A program made the position numbers and the translations under genes. Below, piece after piece: positions 37,846 to 45,929 of a stretch of 64,000 nucleotides of DNA (position 1 is the first letter of the stretch; each line of letters begins with the position of its first letter). The stretch comes from Waddliaceae bacterium (GTDB lineage Bacteria > Chlamydiota > Chlamydiia > Chlamydiales > GCA-2709385), in contig PAQS01000031.1 in the NCBI GenBank assembly GCA_002709385.1, forward strand, positions 7,516-71,515, read 5' to 3'. A model generated the notes under the pieces. That model was not told the DNA's origin and did not search any database. It saw only the letters and a list, made by a program, of their open reading frames with translations.

Positions 37846-39330
37846 TCATGCATGTATTTTTTCCGCACACAATTCAGCAGCTATTTTTTGGTCATTGAAT
37901 TCAATTGTTCTATGAGCAAACTGTTGGTACGTTTCATGTCCTTTTCCAGCAATAAGGATCATATCTCCTTCTTCTGCAAGATCTAAAGCACGACGAATAG
38001 CGAGGCGGCGATCTACCTCAACCTCAAAATCTTTACCTTCAAACCCTGTAAGAACCTCATCACAAATTGCTTGTGGATTTTCGGAACGTGGATTATCTGA
38101 AGTTAGAATAACATAGTCAGATCCCTCTTCAGCAGCTTTTCCCATTAGAGGTCTTTTACTACGATCTCGGTCTCCACCACAGCCAAAAACTGTGATCAAC
38201 TTGCGAGACTTTAATTCAGAGAGACAGCGTAAAACATTTCGAAGTGCATCTTCTGTATGAGCAAAATCTACATATATCTTTATTCCAAGATCATTATCAA
38301 CAGTATTGAGACGACCAGCTACTAAAGGAGAAGTTTTAAGAACACTTAATATTTTAGGTAGCTTTATTCCATAACATAATCCAGCTGAAATAACGCCTAA
38401 TAAATTATAGATATTGAAGCGTCCAACTAAGTTCCATGAAAATGGATAAACTTCTCCCTTATACAAGATCTCACACTCTGACCCTGCGCCCGTTAAAACT
38501 AAATTTCGAGCCTGGAGGTCAGCTTCTTCATCAATAGCAAAAGTAAATACTGTTGCAGGACAATTTTCCAAAACCTTTTTACACCAAGGAGAATCTTTAT
38601 TGACTACAGCAACTCCACTCTTAGGATCTAAACCAGAAAATAAGCTAGCCTTAGATTCTGCATATGCTTCCATATTGCCATGGTAATCGAGGTGGTCCTG
38701 CGTTAAATTAGCAAAAATTGCCACGTTAAACTGAATACCTTCAACACGGCCTTGGCAGAGAGCGTGTGAAGTAACTTCCATCACAGCTGCTTCACATGTT
38801 TCATGAATCATTTCACGCAAGAGCTTTTGATTCGTGATAACATCAGGAGTGGTGTGTGTTGCTTCATAACGATGAGAACCAACAAGATACTCTACTGATC
38901 CAATCAAACCACATGGCTTATCTATAGAATCAAACAAATATTTAATTAAATATGCTGATGTCGTTTTCCCATTCGTTCCTGTTATACCGACAGTAAACAG
39001 GCTTTCACTTGGGGAATCATAAAAAATCTTGGCTAGGTCTCCCTCAATACTCGCTACATCTGGATGAATAACTTGAGTAACATCCTTGCTAAGAAAGGGA
39101 TCATAAAGATCGGTTAGTACAGCAACAGCTCCCGCTGAAACAGCTTCAGAAATGAACTCAGCACCATCATAGTGCCCGCCTTTCTTTGCGATAAAAAGAT
39201 TACCAGGAACAACAAGTTTAGAGTTTGCACAGAGTCCTGTTATTTCAACCTCTTTAGAGCCTTTTATCGATTCAATCGATAGATCTCTAAAAAGTTTTTT
39301 TAGCTTCATTCTATTAGGAAAGTTCTTCAT
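37846..39330 (-). CDS. murE: UDP-MurNAc-tripeptide ligase (meso-DAP adding)
   Basis: Adds the third residue of the stem peptide. ATP site G-T-N-G-K-T-T-S-A-Y. The specificity motif is D-N-P-R-S-E-N-P, the form that selects meso-diaminopimelate rather than lysine. 494 residues, normal. ATG 39330 has AGGTG 6 nt upstream; ATG 39309 gives an N-terminus closer to other MurE (M-K-L-K-K-L-F-R-D) but has no site. Downstream of the FtsI-type gene, as in Chlamydia (CT_269). Confidence 0.96.
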   Translation of the reverse strand: MKNFPNRMKLKKLFRDLSIESIKGSKEVEITGLCANSKLVVPGNLFIAKKGGHYDGAEFISEAVSAGAVAVLTDLYDPFLSKDVTQVIHPDVASIEGDLAKIFYDSPSESLFTVGITGTNGKTTSAYLIKYLFDSIDKPCGLIGSVEYLVGSHRYEATHTTPDVITNQKLLREMIHETCEAAVMEVTSHALCQGRVEGIQFNVAIFANLTQDHLDYHGNMEAYAESKASLFSGLDPKSGVAVVNKDSPWCKKVLENCPATVFTFAIDEEADLQARNLVLTGAGSECEILYKGEVYPFSWNLVGRFNIYNLLGVISAGLCYGIKLPKILSVLKTSPLVAGRLNTVDNDLGIKIYVDFAHTEDALRNVLRCLSELKSRKLITVFGCGGDRDRSKRPLMGKAAEEGSDYVILTSDNPRSENPQAICDEVLTGFEGKDFEVEVDRRLAIRRALDLAEEGDMILIAGKGHETYQQFAHRTIEFNDQKIAAELCAEKIHA

Positions 39331-39422
39331 TTGTACACCTGTTTATTCACATGGTACATACGCGAGGCTGAAGATCCTTCCTCCACGTACATTATCGCAG
39401 CTTATGTAGGAACCAATTATTT

Positions 39423-41417
39423 TTATATAGCTGACTCAGTATTCCAATCTTTAAATAATTGATTTAATCGTTCTACTTCTTGTAACCAACTCGCACGCTC
39501 AACATCTCTTGCTGGGCTACCAGGAACTTTATCTGGTTCTACTCCTAAGTATTCCAAAGATCGCCTAGCTATACGACGAAACACAGGGGCTGCTGCTGTG
39601 CCTCCATGGTGACGATACCCTACCCCTGGAATAAAGCCCACCTTTGGCTCGTCTATTAAGACAATCATAACAAACCTAGGATTATAAGCCGGAGCATACC
39701 CTATATAAGAAGCCCTATGTTTTTTCCGTGTATATACTCCCCCTTCAACCTTACGAGAAGTACCACTTTTCCCAGCTGCACTGTAAGCTCCTAATTCGGA
39801 ATAACGCCCTTCACTAGCATAAAGTAGGGCTTTTCGTAACTCTCTAATCACCTCGGGTTGCAAAAGAGGTTCATTTTGTCTTAACGCACACTTATTTCTA
39901 CGGTTACTCTCTAACCCACGGCCATCTTTTCGGTCTATACCTCGAACTAAAGTAGGTTGCACCTGATAACCACCATTCGCTACTATGGCAAAGGCCTTCA
40001 ATGCCTGAATACTATTTACCTGGATATTATACCCCATAGCCAGTGAATAAGGTGTAGGGACAGACCACTCTAATTTGCCGTTCGGATGATAGCGACCAGG
40101 CTTGGGCACTAAACCTGAACTTTCAGCAGGTAGTTCAATACCTGTTTTGAATCCGAAGCCCAATGTATCAACCAGTATACTACGATACCACTCACTGCCG
40201 AGCCTTTCAACAACTCTTTGAATTAAACGCCCCACATATATATTCGATGACTTCTGTAAAGCGTGGTACATATTCATATATTTATAGCGACGTACATCTT
40301 TTATCTCAGTTCGTCTACCAGGAAAAAAACCATTCGATATATCAATTTGTTCTTCTGGAGTAAATAAAGCTTCTTCACCCCGAGCTTGTAGTATTTGATT
40401 AGCTTGCAAGGCAATGGCTAAAGTTAAAGGTTTAAGAGTAGAGCCTGGCTCATACATATCACTGACAGCTCTAACCTTTGTTTCCTCTATTCTTTCCAAA
40501 TTATTGAAATATTCTTGATAATTAGGTGGGAAAAAAAATGGATACTGAGCTAAAGCCCAAATTTCACCCGAATGGGGTTCCATCATCACAGCCCACCCAC
40601 CTTTTGCTTCAGAAATTTCTACAGCTCTTTTTAGCTCTTCCTCAGCAATCGTCTGCAAATTATGATTAATCGTTAGATAAATATCTGCGCCGTCTTTAGG
40701 CTCTTTTACTAAATTCCCTAATTCAAAATAATTTCTTGGAGAACGTAATAAGCGCCGAAGACCTTGCTCTCCCTTTAAATCACTATTGAAATAAAGCTCT
40801 AAACCACCAGTTGGAATCGCTTGCAAAGTTTCTTCATCTTTTAAATCTCTTATTGTATGTAAGACTTGTCCAGCTAATTTCCCGAATGGATACGAGCGTA
40901 AATAATCTTTTACAAAATAGATTGCGTTGGCAGGTATTTTTTTCTTTCGAATATAGGGCTGCCACCATTGTAAGATTTTTTGGCGCGTCTTAGGGCTTAA
41001 CCAGCGAACTAAGCGTCTACTTCTGCTTTTTTTTTCAAATTGTTCTCGAAACTCATCTTCTTTATCAGAGCTCAAATTCACAATTTCTATCAATTTCTCC
41101 GAAATGAAATCTCGCTCATTAACAGGAATACCTTTAGGGTCTACATACAAATGATACTTAGGAATATCTACTGCGAAAGCTTGAGGACTTTCCGGGTGCC
41201 CTCTCTCAATAAACGTATTAGAATAAAACGTTCCTCTCCGAAACGCTTCTTTGACAGTGAAATAATGCTGGCTCTCAGCCCGTTTTTTCCACTTGTCTTC
41301 TTGGATAACCTGCACATGATAAAACTGTAAAATAAGCAAAGAAAATAGCGTAAGCAAACACAAAGTCAAAATGAGTAAGCGTTTTTTATCAGCTTTAAAT
41401 TGCAGGTTCTTTGTCAT
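39423..41417 (-). CDS. ftsI: Septal peptidoglycan transpeptidase (FtsI/PBP3)
   Basis: Class B penicillin-binding protein of 664 residues. One N-terminal membrane helix (L-L-I-L-T-L-C-L-L-T-L-F-S-L-L-I-L), a pedestal domain, then the transpeptidase domain with S-T-L-K (in Y-E-P-G-S-T-L-K-P), S-S-N and K-S-G-T. It cross-links septal or polar peptidoglycan during chlamydial division. It lies six bases downstream of the FtsL-like gene, matching CT_270. Called pbp3 in Chlamydia. Confidence 0.94.
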   Translation of the reverse strand: MTKNLQFKADKKRLLILTLCLLTLFSLLILQFYHVQVIQEDKWKKRAESQHYFTVKEAFRRGTFYSNTFIERGHPESPQAFAVDIPKYHLYVDPKGIPVNERDFISEKLIEIVNLSSDKEDEFREQFEKKSRSRRLVRWLSPKTRQKILQWWQPYIRKKKIPANAIYFVKDYLRSYPFGKLAGQVLHTIRDLKDEETLQAIPTGGLELYFNSDLKGEQGLRRLLRSPRNYFELGNLVKEPKDGADIYLTINHNLQTIAEEELKRAVEISEAKGGWAVMMEPHSGEIWALAQYPFFFPPNYQEYFNNLERIEETKVRAVSDMYEPGSTLKPLTLAIALQANQILQARGEEALFTPEEQIDISNGFFPGRRTEIKDVRRYKYMNMYHALQKSSNIYVGRLIQRVVERLGSEWYRSILVDTLGFGFKTGIELPAESSGLVPKPGRYHPNGKLEWSVPTPYSLAMGYNIQVNSIQALKAFAIVANGGYQVQPTLVRGIDRKDGRGLESNRRNKCALRQNEPLLQPEVIRELRKALLYASEGRYSELGAYSAAGKSGTSRKVEGGVYTRKKHRASYIGYAPAYNPRFVMIVLIDEPKVGFIPGVGYRHHGGTAAAPVFRRIARRSLEYLGVEPDKVPGSPARDVERASWLQEVERLNQLFKDWNTESAI

Positions 41418-41422
41418 TTATT

Positions 41423-41719
41423 TCACGATTTTTCTGGCTCTATTTCTGGTGCATATAAAACAGTAATTTCTTTCATTTGCGGATAACTTAAATGGCCATA
41501 CTCAGGTTTTCGACGTAGCTGCATAAGATGAATCGGCCTCTCAAAAGAATCCACTTCATATTGTAACTCTGTCAAAACCTGCTCTAATTCTCGCAACTCT
41601 TTGTTTCTTTCGGGTATTTTGCGACGCAGCTCAATCACTATATTTTGTTGGGCAATATACAAAGCCAAACTAATTCCAGCAAAAGCAATACAAATGCAAA
41701 CTCGAAAAAACGATGCCAT
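41423..41719 (-). CDS. FtsL-like small division protein
   Basis: A 98-residue bitopic protein: a membrane helix near residues 5-24 (V-C-I-C-I-A-F-A-G-I-S-L-A-L-Y), then a coiled coil (R-N-K-E-L-R-E-L-E-Q-V-L-T-E-L-Q-Y-E-V). Topology, size and placement between rsmH and ftsI are those of FtsL, whose sequence is poorly conserved. Corresponds to CT_271. Identification rests mainly on context. Confidence 0.75.
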   Translation of the reverse strand: MASFFRVCICIAFAGISLALYIAQQNIVIELRRKIPERNKELRELEQVLTELQYEVDSFERPIHLMQLRRKPEYGHLSYPQMKEITVLYAPEIEPEKS

Positions 41720-41730
41720 ATTTGATTCCG

Positions 41731-42669
41731 TTATAGTTTCTCCACAAAACGTAGTTTAGCACTACGACTTCGACGATTCACTTTTTGCTCTTTTAAAGAA
41801 GGAAGTAAAGGTTTTTTCGTTAAAACTTTTACAAGTTTTTGCCGATTTAACTCGGCATCTGTACCGAATCCAACAACTTGTCCACGCCCCGACTTTTCAC
41901 GAAACACTGTTTTCACAATACGATCTTCCAACGAATGAAAGGTAATGACACCTAATCGACCACCTGGGCTTAGTAAATCGATAGCCTGATGTAAACCTTT
42001 TTCCAACGCATCCAATTCACCATTTACAACAATACGTAATGCTTGAAATACCTTTGTTGCAGGGTGTGTCCGCTGCCCTGGAAATGGTGGGCTAATTTCT
42101 TGTATGAGATCGGCAAGTTCACTTGTACGTTGTATTCGCATATGTTTGCGTTTTTCTACAATTCCTTGAGAGATTTGCCGCCACTTATTCTCTTCTCCGT
42201 AATCTCTAATCAGCTTCTGTAACTCTTTTTCTGGCCAAGAATTTACAATTTCTTCTGCTGTAAGAGGGTTGTCAGGATCCATTCGCATATCTAAAGGACC
42301 ATCTCGACGAAAGCTAAAACCTTTTTCAGCTCGATCTAATTGCATTGAAGACACGCCAATATCTAAGAAAATTCCATCCACTTGAGTCAAACCTAAATCT
42401 GCAGTCAAATCCTTCATGTCTCGATAGTTTCCTTCAATAATGCGCACTTTTGAAGAAAACATTTCTAAACGTTCAGCACTGAGACTTCTTGCAAGAGGAT
42501 CTTGGTCAATTCCAACAAGACACTCCAATTCCGAGTGGCTTTCCAAAATAGCAAGAGCATGACCACCTGCTCCTAAAGTTCCATCTACAAATGTACGCAT
42601 TTCTATTGCGCCGAAATACTCAAGCATTTCTTCGAGCATAATAGATGTATGGTCCGGTTTCCTACCCAA
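41731..42669 (-). CDS. rsmH: 16S rRNA (cytosine-1402-N4)-methyltransferase
   Basis: Formerly MraW. SAM-binding F-V-D-G-T-L-G-A-G-G-H-A, G-I-D-Q-D-P-L-A, D-G-I-F-L-D-I-G-V-S-S-M-Q-L-D and I-T-F-H-S-L-E-D-R-I-V-K are all present. 312 residues. The start is TTG at 42669, supported by AGGAGG 5 nt upstream inside the end of deoC; the genes overlap by 8 bases. It leads the dcw-type order rsmH-ftsL-ftsI-murE. Confidence 0.95.
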   Translation of the reverse strand: MGRKPDHTSIMLEEMLEYFGAIEMRTFVDGTLGAGGHALAILESHSELECLVGIDQDPLARSLSAERLEMFSSKVRIIEGNYRDMKDLTADLGLTQVDGIFLDIGVSSMQLDRAEKGFSFRRDGPLDMRMDPDNPLTAEEIVNSWPEKELQKLIRDYGEENKWRQISQGIVEKRKHMRIQRTSELADLIQEISPPFPGQRTHPATKVFQALRIVVNGELDALEKGLHQAIDLLSPGGRLGVITFHSLEDRIVKTVFREKSGRGQVVGFGTDAELNRQKLVKVLTKKPLLPSLKEQKVNRRSRSAKLRFVEKL

Positions 42670-43426
42670 CTGCTCCTCCTAATAACGAGCTTTCTCCAAT
42701 TCTAATTTTTCGAGGATCTAATTCTGTGACTTTAAGTATATGTAAAAATTGATTCACATTAGACCCACTTACACCGCCACTTATTTTTATTCCGCGAGAA
42801 AAATGCTTTCTCATCAGAATTAACGCTTCTTCTGTGGCTCCAACTCCAGAAAATCCACTAGATGTTTTTATAAAATCTGCTCCACAAAATTCTGCAATCT
42901 GACAAGCCAAGCGTTGTTCATCCTCGTTCAAAACCCCTATCTCAAAAATTAACTTCAAAATAGCATTCTTTTCATGACATGCCTTCACTAAAGGCAATAC
43001 ATCAGCTTCGACCGCACGACTATTTCTAGACTTCAAAGCGGATACAGATAAAACCATATCTATTTCAGATGCCCCATTAGCTAAAGCAAATTCTGCTTCA
43101 GCAAGCTTTAATCCCGTAGGAACCCAAGCTCCATCTGGAAAACCAACAACCGACACAAGCTGAAAATTATCTATAAATTTTTTAGACCGAAGAAAGTAAT
43201 CAGCATGAATACAGTCTTCCGGTCGAATACAAATCCCATAAGGTCTACAAGGTAAAGCAATCGTCTCTTCCATAAATGACCAAAAATCTTTTTCTCTAAG
43301 CTGAGCACAACTCTGCCCAGGAAGCACCTTATCTTTGTACTGCTCACTACGTAAAAGAAAAGTATGGTCACAAATAGATGCTATTTCATTTATAGTAAAT
43401 GTTTTATGATTTGACTGAATGGTCAT
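42662..43426 (-). CDS. deoC: Deoxyribose-phosphate aldolase
   Basis: Class I aldolase splitting deoxyribose-5-phosphate. The Schiff-base lysine is in F-I-K-T-S-S-G-F-S and the second lysine in I-K-I-S-G-G-V. The N-terminal half (I-C-I-R-P-E-D-C, V-V-G-F-P-D-G) is typical, with V-G-F-P-D-G in place of the common V-I-G-F-P-x-G. About 254 residues from ATG 43426; TTG 43438 is possible. Head of the leftward cluster, overlapping rsmH by 8 bases, so likely co-transcribed with cell-wall genes, an unusual partner. Confidence 0.93.
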   Translation of the reverse strand: MTIQSNHKTFTINEIASICDHTFLLRSEQYKDKVLPGQSCAQLREKDFWSFMEETIALPCRPYGICIRPEDCIHADYFLRSKKFIDNFQLVSVVGFPDGAWVPTGLKLAEAEFALANGASEIDMVLSVSALKSRNSRAVEADVLPLVKACHEKNAILKLIFEIGVLNEDEQRLACQIAEFCGADFIKTSSGFSGVGATEEALILMRKHFSRGIKISGGVSGSNVNQFLHILKVTELDPRKIRIGESSLLGGAVG

Positions 43427-43683
43427 TCTATTTACCAAGAAACAGATTTAGGAACTAAAATATCCATTCTATCAGAATTTATTACGCAAATCACGGCGAA
43501 AAAATATGCGAACCAACAAGAACGCAATATATTTCGTAATGATAGATAATTACTAGTTCCTCTTGTCTCTTACAAAGAGATAAATCAATAAAACAGAAAC
43601 AATTATAAATTATTTTACTTCTATTCTTAGAAATTTCCGATAATTATAGTGGATGTATGGCCTAAACTGAGGCATCGAGAATT

Positions 43684-44133
43684 ATGACAACCATTGATAA
43701 GTTAGATATACAGGTTTACAAACAATATGCGTACCGTATTTCTCAGTACGAGCAAGTAAACCAAGATTATCGCCTTACAGAAGCTCGCACAATTCCAGTA
43801 CAGACATCCGTGATGAATATCACTCCTATGGTTAAGGAGTTAGATCTTCTTCTAGGAGTTGCACAAGCCTATACACCATGGGCTTTATTTCTCCCGCCAA
43901 AGTCTTTTCGCGAACAGCGCAGAGAGCGTTTTTTTCGTGGGCGTGTTGCACCAAGTATTGGATCTAGTGAAAAGCAGCAAGCAGATTTAGCTAAGTTAGC
44001 TGCAATTGATTGTGAGTCCGAAGAGGAAGAAGAAGAACGTGATATTTTATCTCGAGTATTGGAACAAGTAGATAAACTAGATGAGTGGCTTGGCTTTATT
44101 ATTGGTCGCATAGGACAGTTTCTACAGGGGTAA
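43684..44133 (+). CDS. Conserved chlamydial protein (CT_273 position)
   Basis: A 149-residue soluble protein with a basic stretch (F-R-E-Q-R-R-E-R-F-F-R-G-R), a run of Glu (E-S-E-E-E-E-E-E-R) and a C-terminal helix (V-L-E-Q-V-D-K-L-D-E-W-L-G-F-I-I). No known catalytic motif. Position directly before the SycD-like TPR gene and near dnaA matches C. trachomatis CT_273, a chlamydia-specific family of unknown function. The stop is two bases before the next ATG. Partner of the chaperone is a reasonable guess only. Confidence 0.72.
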   Translation: MTTIDKLDIQVYKQYAYRISQYEQVNQDYRLTEARTIPVQTSVMNITPMVKELDLLLGVAQAYTPWALFLPPKSFREQRRERFFRGRVAPSIGSSEKQQADLAKLAAIDCESEEEEEERDILSRVLEQVDKLDEWLGFIIGRIGQFLQG

Positions 44134-44135
44134 AG

Positions 44136-44531
44136 ATGGCAAATAAAAATTGGAGTGACATTTTAGGTTGGGGTGAAGATCAAGTTGAAGACTTGCGCTT
44201 TACTGGTTATGCATATTTGCGACAAGGCAAGTATGAAATAGCCCTAAACTTTTTCCAAGCTTTAGTCGTGCTTGATCCTCTTTCCGCTTATGACCGACAA
44301 ACATTAGGCGGTATCTATTTGGAAATGAATGAAATTGAAAAAGCAATCAGAGAGCTTGAAAGTAGTCTTAAGTTAGAGCCAGACCATGGTCCGACTCTTC
44401 TAAACTTGTGTAAATGCCTGCTACAAAAAGGAAAAGTTAAAGAAGGACTAAAGTACGCTCGTAAATTAAGGAAGAACGAAGACCGCTACATCGCTAACAT
44501 GGCTAAAGCGTTATTACTTGCCTATTCTTAA
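44136..44531 (+). CDS. TPR protein, SycD/LcrH-like (CT_274 position)
   Basis: About 131 residues. Three TPR units: Y-A-Y-L-R-Q-G-K-Y-E-I-A-L-N-F-F, L-G-G-I-Y-L-E-M-N-E-I-E-K-A-I and L-C-K-C-L-L-Q-K-G-K-V-K-E-G-L. Size and arrangement resemble class II type III secretion chaperones such as SycD, which hold translocators in the cytoplasm. ATG 44136 has AGGGG 5 nt upstream, inside the end of the preceding gene; upstream ATG 44085 is disfavoured because it overlaps that gene. Convergent with the PseC-like gene, one base apart. Confidence 0.78.
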   Translation: MANKNWSDILGWGEDQVEDLRFTGYAYLRQGKYEIALNFFQALVVLDPLSAYDRQTLGGIYLEMNEIEKAIRELESSLKLEPDHGPTLLNLCKCLLQKGKVKEGLKYARKLRKNEDRYIANMAKALLLAYS

Positions 44532-44532
44532 A

Positions 44533-45729
44533 TTAAACGACAGCAGTAGACATTTCTAATAACTCACAAACAGTATCTACAACTCTACGAACATCCCCTT
44601 CACGCATATCCGGAAAAAGTGGCAGTGTTAGTGCATCGCTGTAAAAGCGCTCCATTTCCGGAAATTTCTCTCTACAATCCCCTAGTAAACGTCTAAAAAA
44701 CGGATGTCGATAGATAGGGATATAGTGTACTTGTGTACCAATATCTTTTTCTTTCAAAACTTCCATTAGCTCAATCTTTGAAAGAGGCAAACGGCGAAAA
44801 TCCAACTGAATAACAAATAAATGATGGGCAGAGTGTTTGTCTAAGTTAGCATCTAACAGACGAATATGTTTGTGCTCAGCAAATGCCTTCCGGTAGAGAG
44901 CTACAAGTTTTCGACGCTTGGTGACATATTTTTTCATTCGTGACAATTGAGAAAGACCTAAAACAGCCTGGAAATCTGTCATGTGATAATTTCCAGTTAG
45001 ATCATGAACTTCGTAATACCAAGGGCCTGCTTCTTCAGGGTAATCCCAGTTTTCTGGATTTCTTTCAATCCCGTTATTTCTGAAGCGTACTAATCGTTTG
45101 TATAATTCAGGGTCATTCGTTGTAACAGCTCCCCCCTCACCCGTTGTAATGGTCTTTAAAGGATGAAAGCTAAAAACTGTCATCTGACTCCACTGACAAG
45201 AGCCGACAGGGGTTCCATCACTATAATCTGCCCCCAGAGCCTGTGCTGCATCTTCAATGATCACTGTATCTGGATCTCGAATACAAGATTCCAAAGACTT
45301 CATATCAACAACTGAACCAGAATAATGTACAGGCACAATAATATTCCGCCCTCTTGAATACTGCTTAAGCATTGCCTGATTTAATGCTTTAAGATCGAGA
45401 TGACCTGTACCACGATCGATATCTAAAAGCTCAAGATTTGCACCTAATAATATGCCACCTGTAACTGTACCAACAAATGTATTGGGAGAAGTAAAAATAC
45501 GATCGAACTCTCCTACTTGAGCAGCATAGTAAGCTGCATGTAAAGCCACTGTTCCATTAGAAAAAACCACAGCATACTTTGCTTCACATTGCTTTCTTAA
45601 AGCTTTCTCAAAGGCTTCTACTTTAGGTCCCCTTGTAATGCAGTCGGCACTTAGGGCCTTACTTATTTCACGTACATCGGCTGGATCTATTGTTTGTCTG
45701 CCATACGATAAGAATTTATTTTTTGCCAT
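44533..45729 (-). CDS. PseC-like PLP aminotransferase (DegT/DnrJ/EryC1)
   Basis: A 398-residue sugar aminotransferase. The PLP lysine is in H-P-L-K-T-I-T-T-G-E-G-G; I-I-E-D-A-A-Q-A-L-G and F-S-N-G-T-V-A-L-H are also present. The N-terminus L-S-Y-G-R-Q and the I-T-R-G-P region suit PseC, which makes the UDP-4-amino sugar on the pseudaminic acid route. The remaining pse genes are not in the window, so the product sugar is uncertain; any 4-keto-6-deoxy nucleotide sugar transaminase would fit. AGGAAT precedes the ATG. It sits between the CT_274-type gene and dnaA, an insertion relative to Chlamydia. Confidence 0.82.
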   Translation of the reverse strand: MAKNKFLSYGRQTIDPADVREISKALSADCITRGPKVEAFEKALRKQCEAKYAVVFSNGTVALHAAYYAAQVGEFDRIFTSPNTFVGTVTGGILLGANLELLDIDRGTGHLDLKALNQAMLKQYSRGRNIIVPVHYSGSVVDMKSLESCIRDPDTVIIEDAAQALGADYSDGTPVGSCQWSQMTVFSFHPLKTITTGEGGAVTTNDPELYKRLVRFRNNGIERNPENWDYPEEAGPWYYEVHDLTGNYHMTDFQAVLGLSQLSRMKKYVTKRRKLVALYRKAFAEHKHIRLLDANLDKHSAHHLFVIQLDFRRLPLSKIELMEVLKEKDIGTQVHYIPIYRHPFFRRLLGDCREKFPEMERFYSDALTLPLFPDMREGDVRRVVDTVCELLEMSTAVV

Positions 45730-45929
45730 ACTTTATTCCTGCATCACACGCAATAATATTAAAAATCATACGTCAATTCTGGCGTAAAATCAAGTTTAGC
45801 TGATAAGCTAACTGTGCTGGGCACAGAGATAATTTTTACAAACAAACGAGTTTGTTCTTGGTAACTAATGATCACTTGTCCTATTAATAAGTACATGTAT
45901 TGTTTTTGAAGTAAAGAGTCCTTTTCGCG

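Noticed and set aside
38000-43426. A full dcw cluster with murF, mraY, ftsW and murG
   Set aside because: Only rsmH, an FtsL-like gene, ftsI and murE are present; the next genes are amiA and a tRNA, as in Chlamydia.
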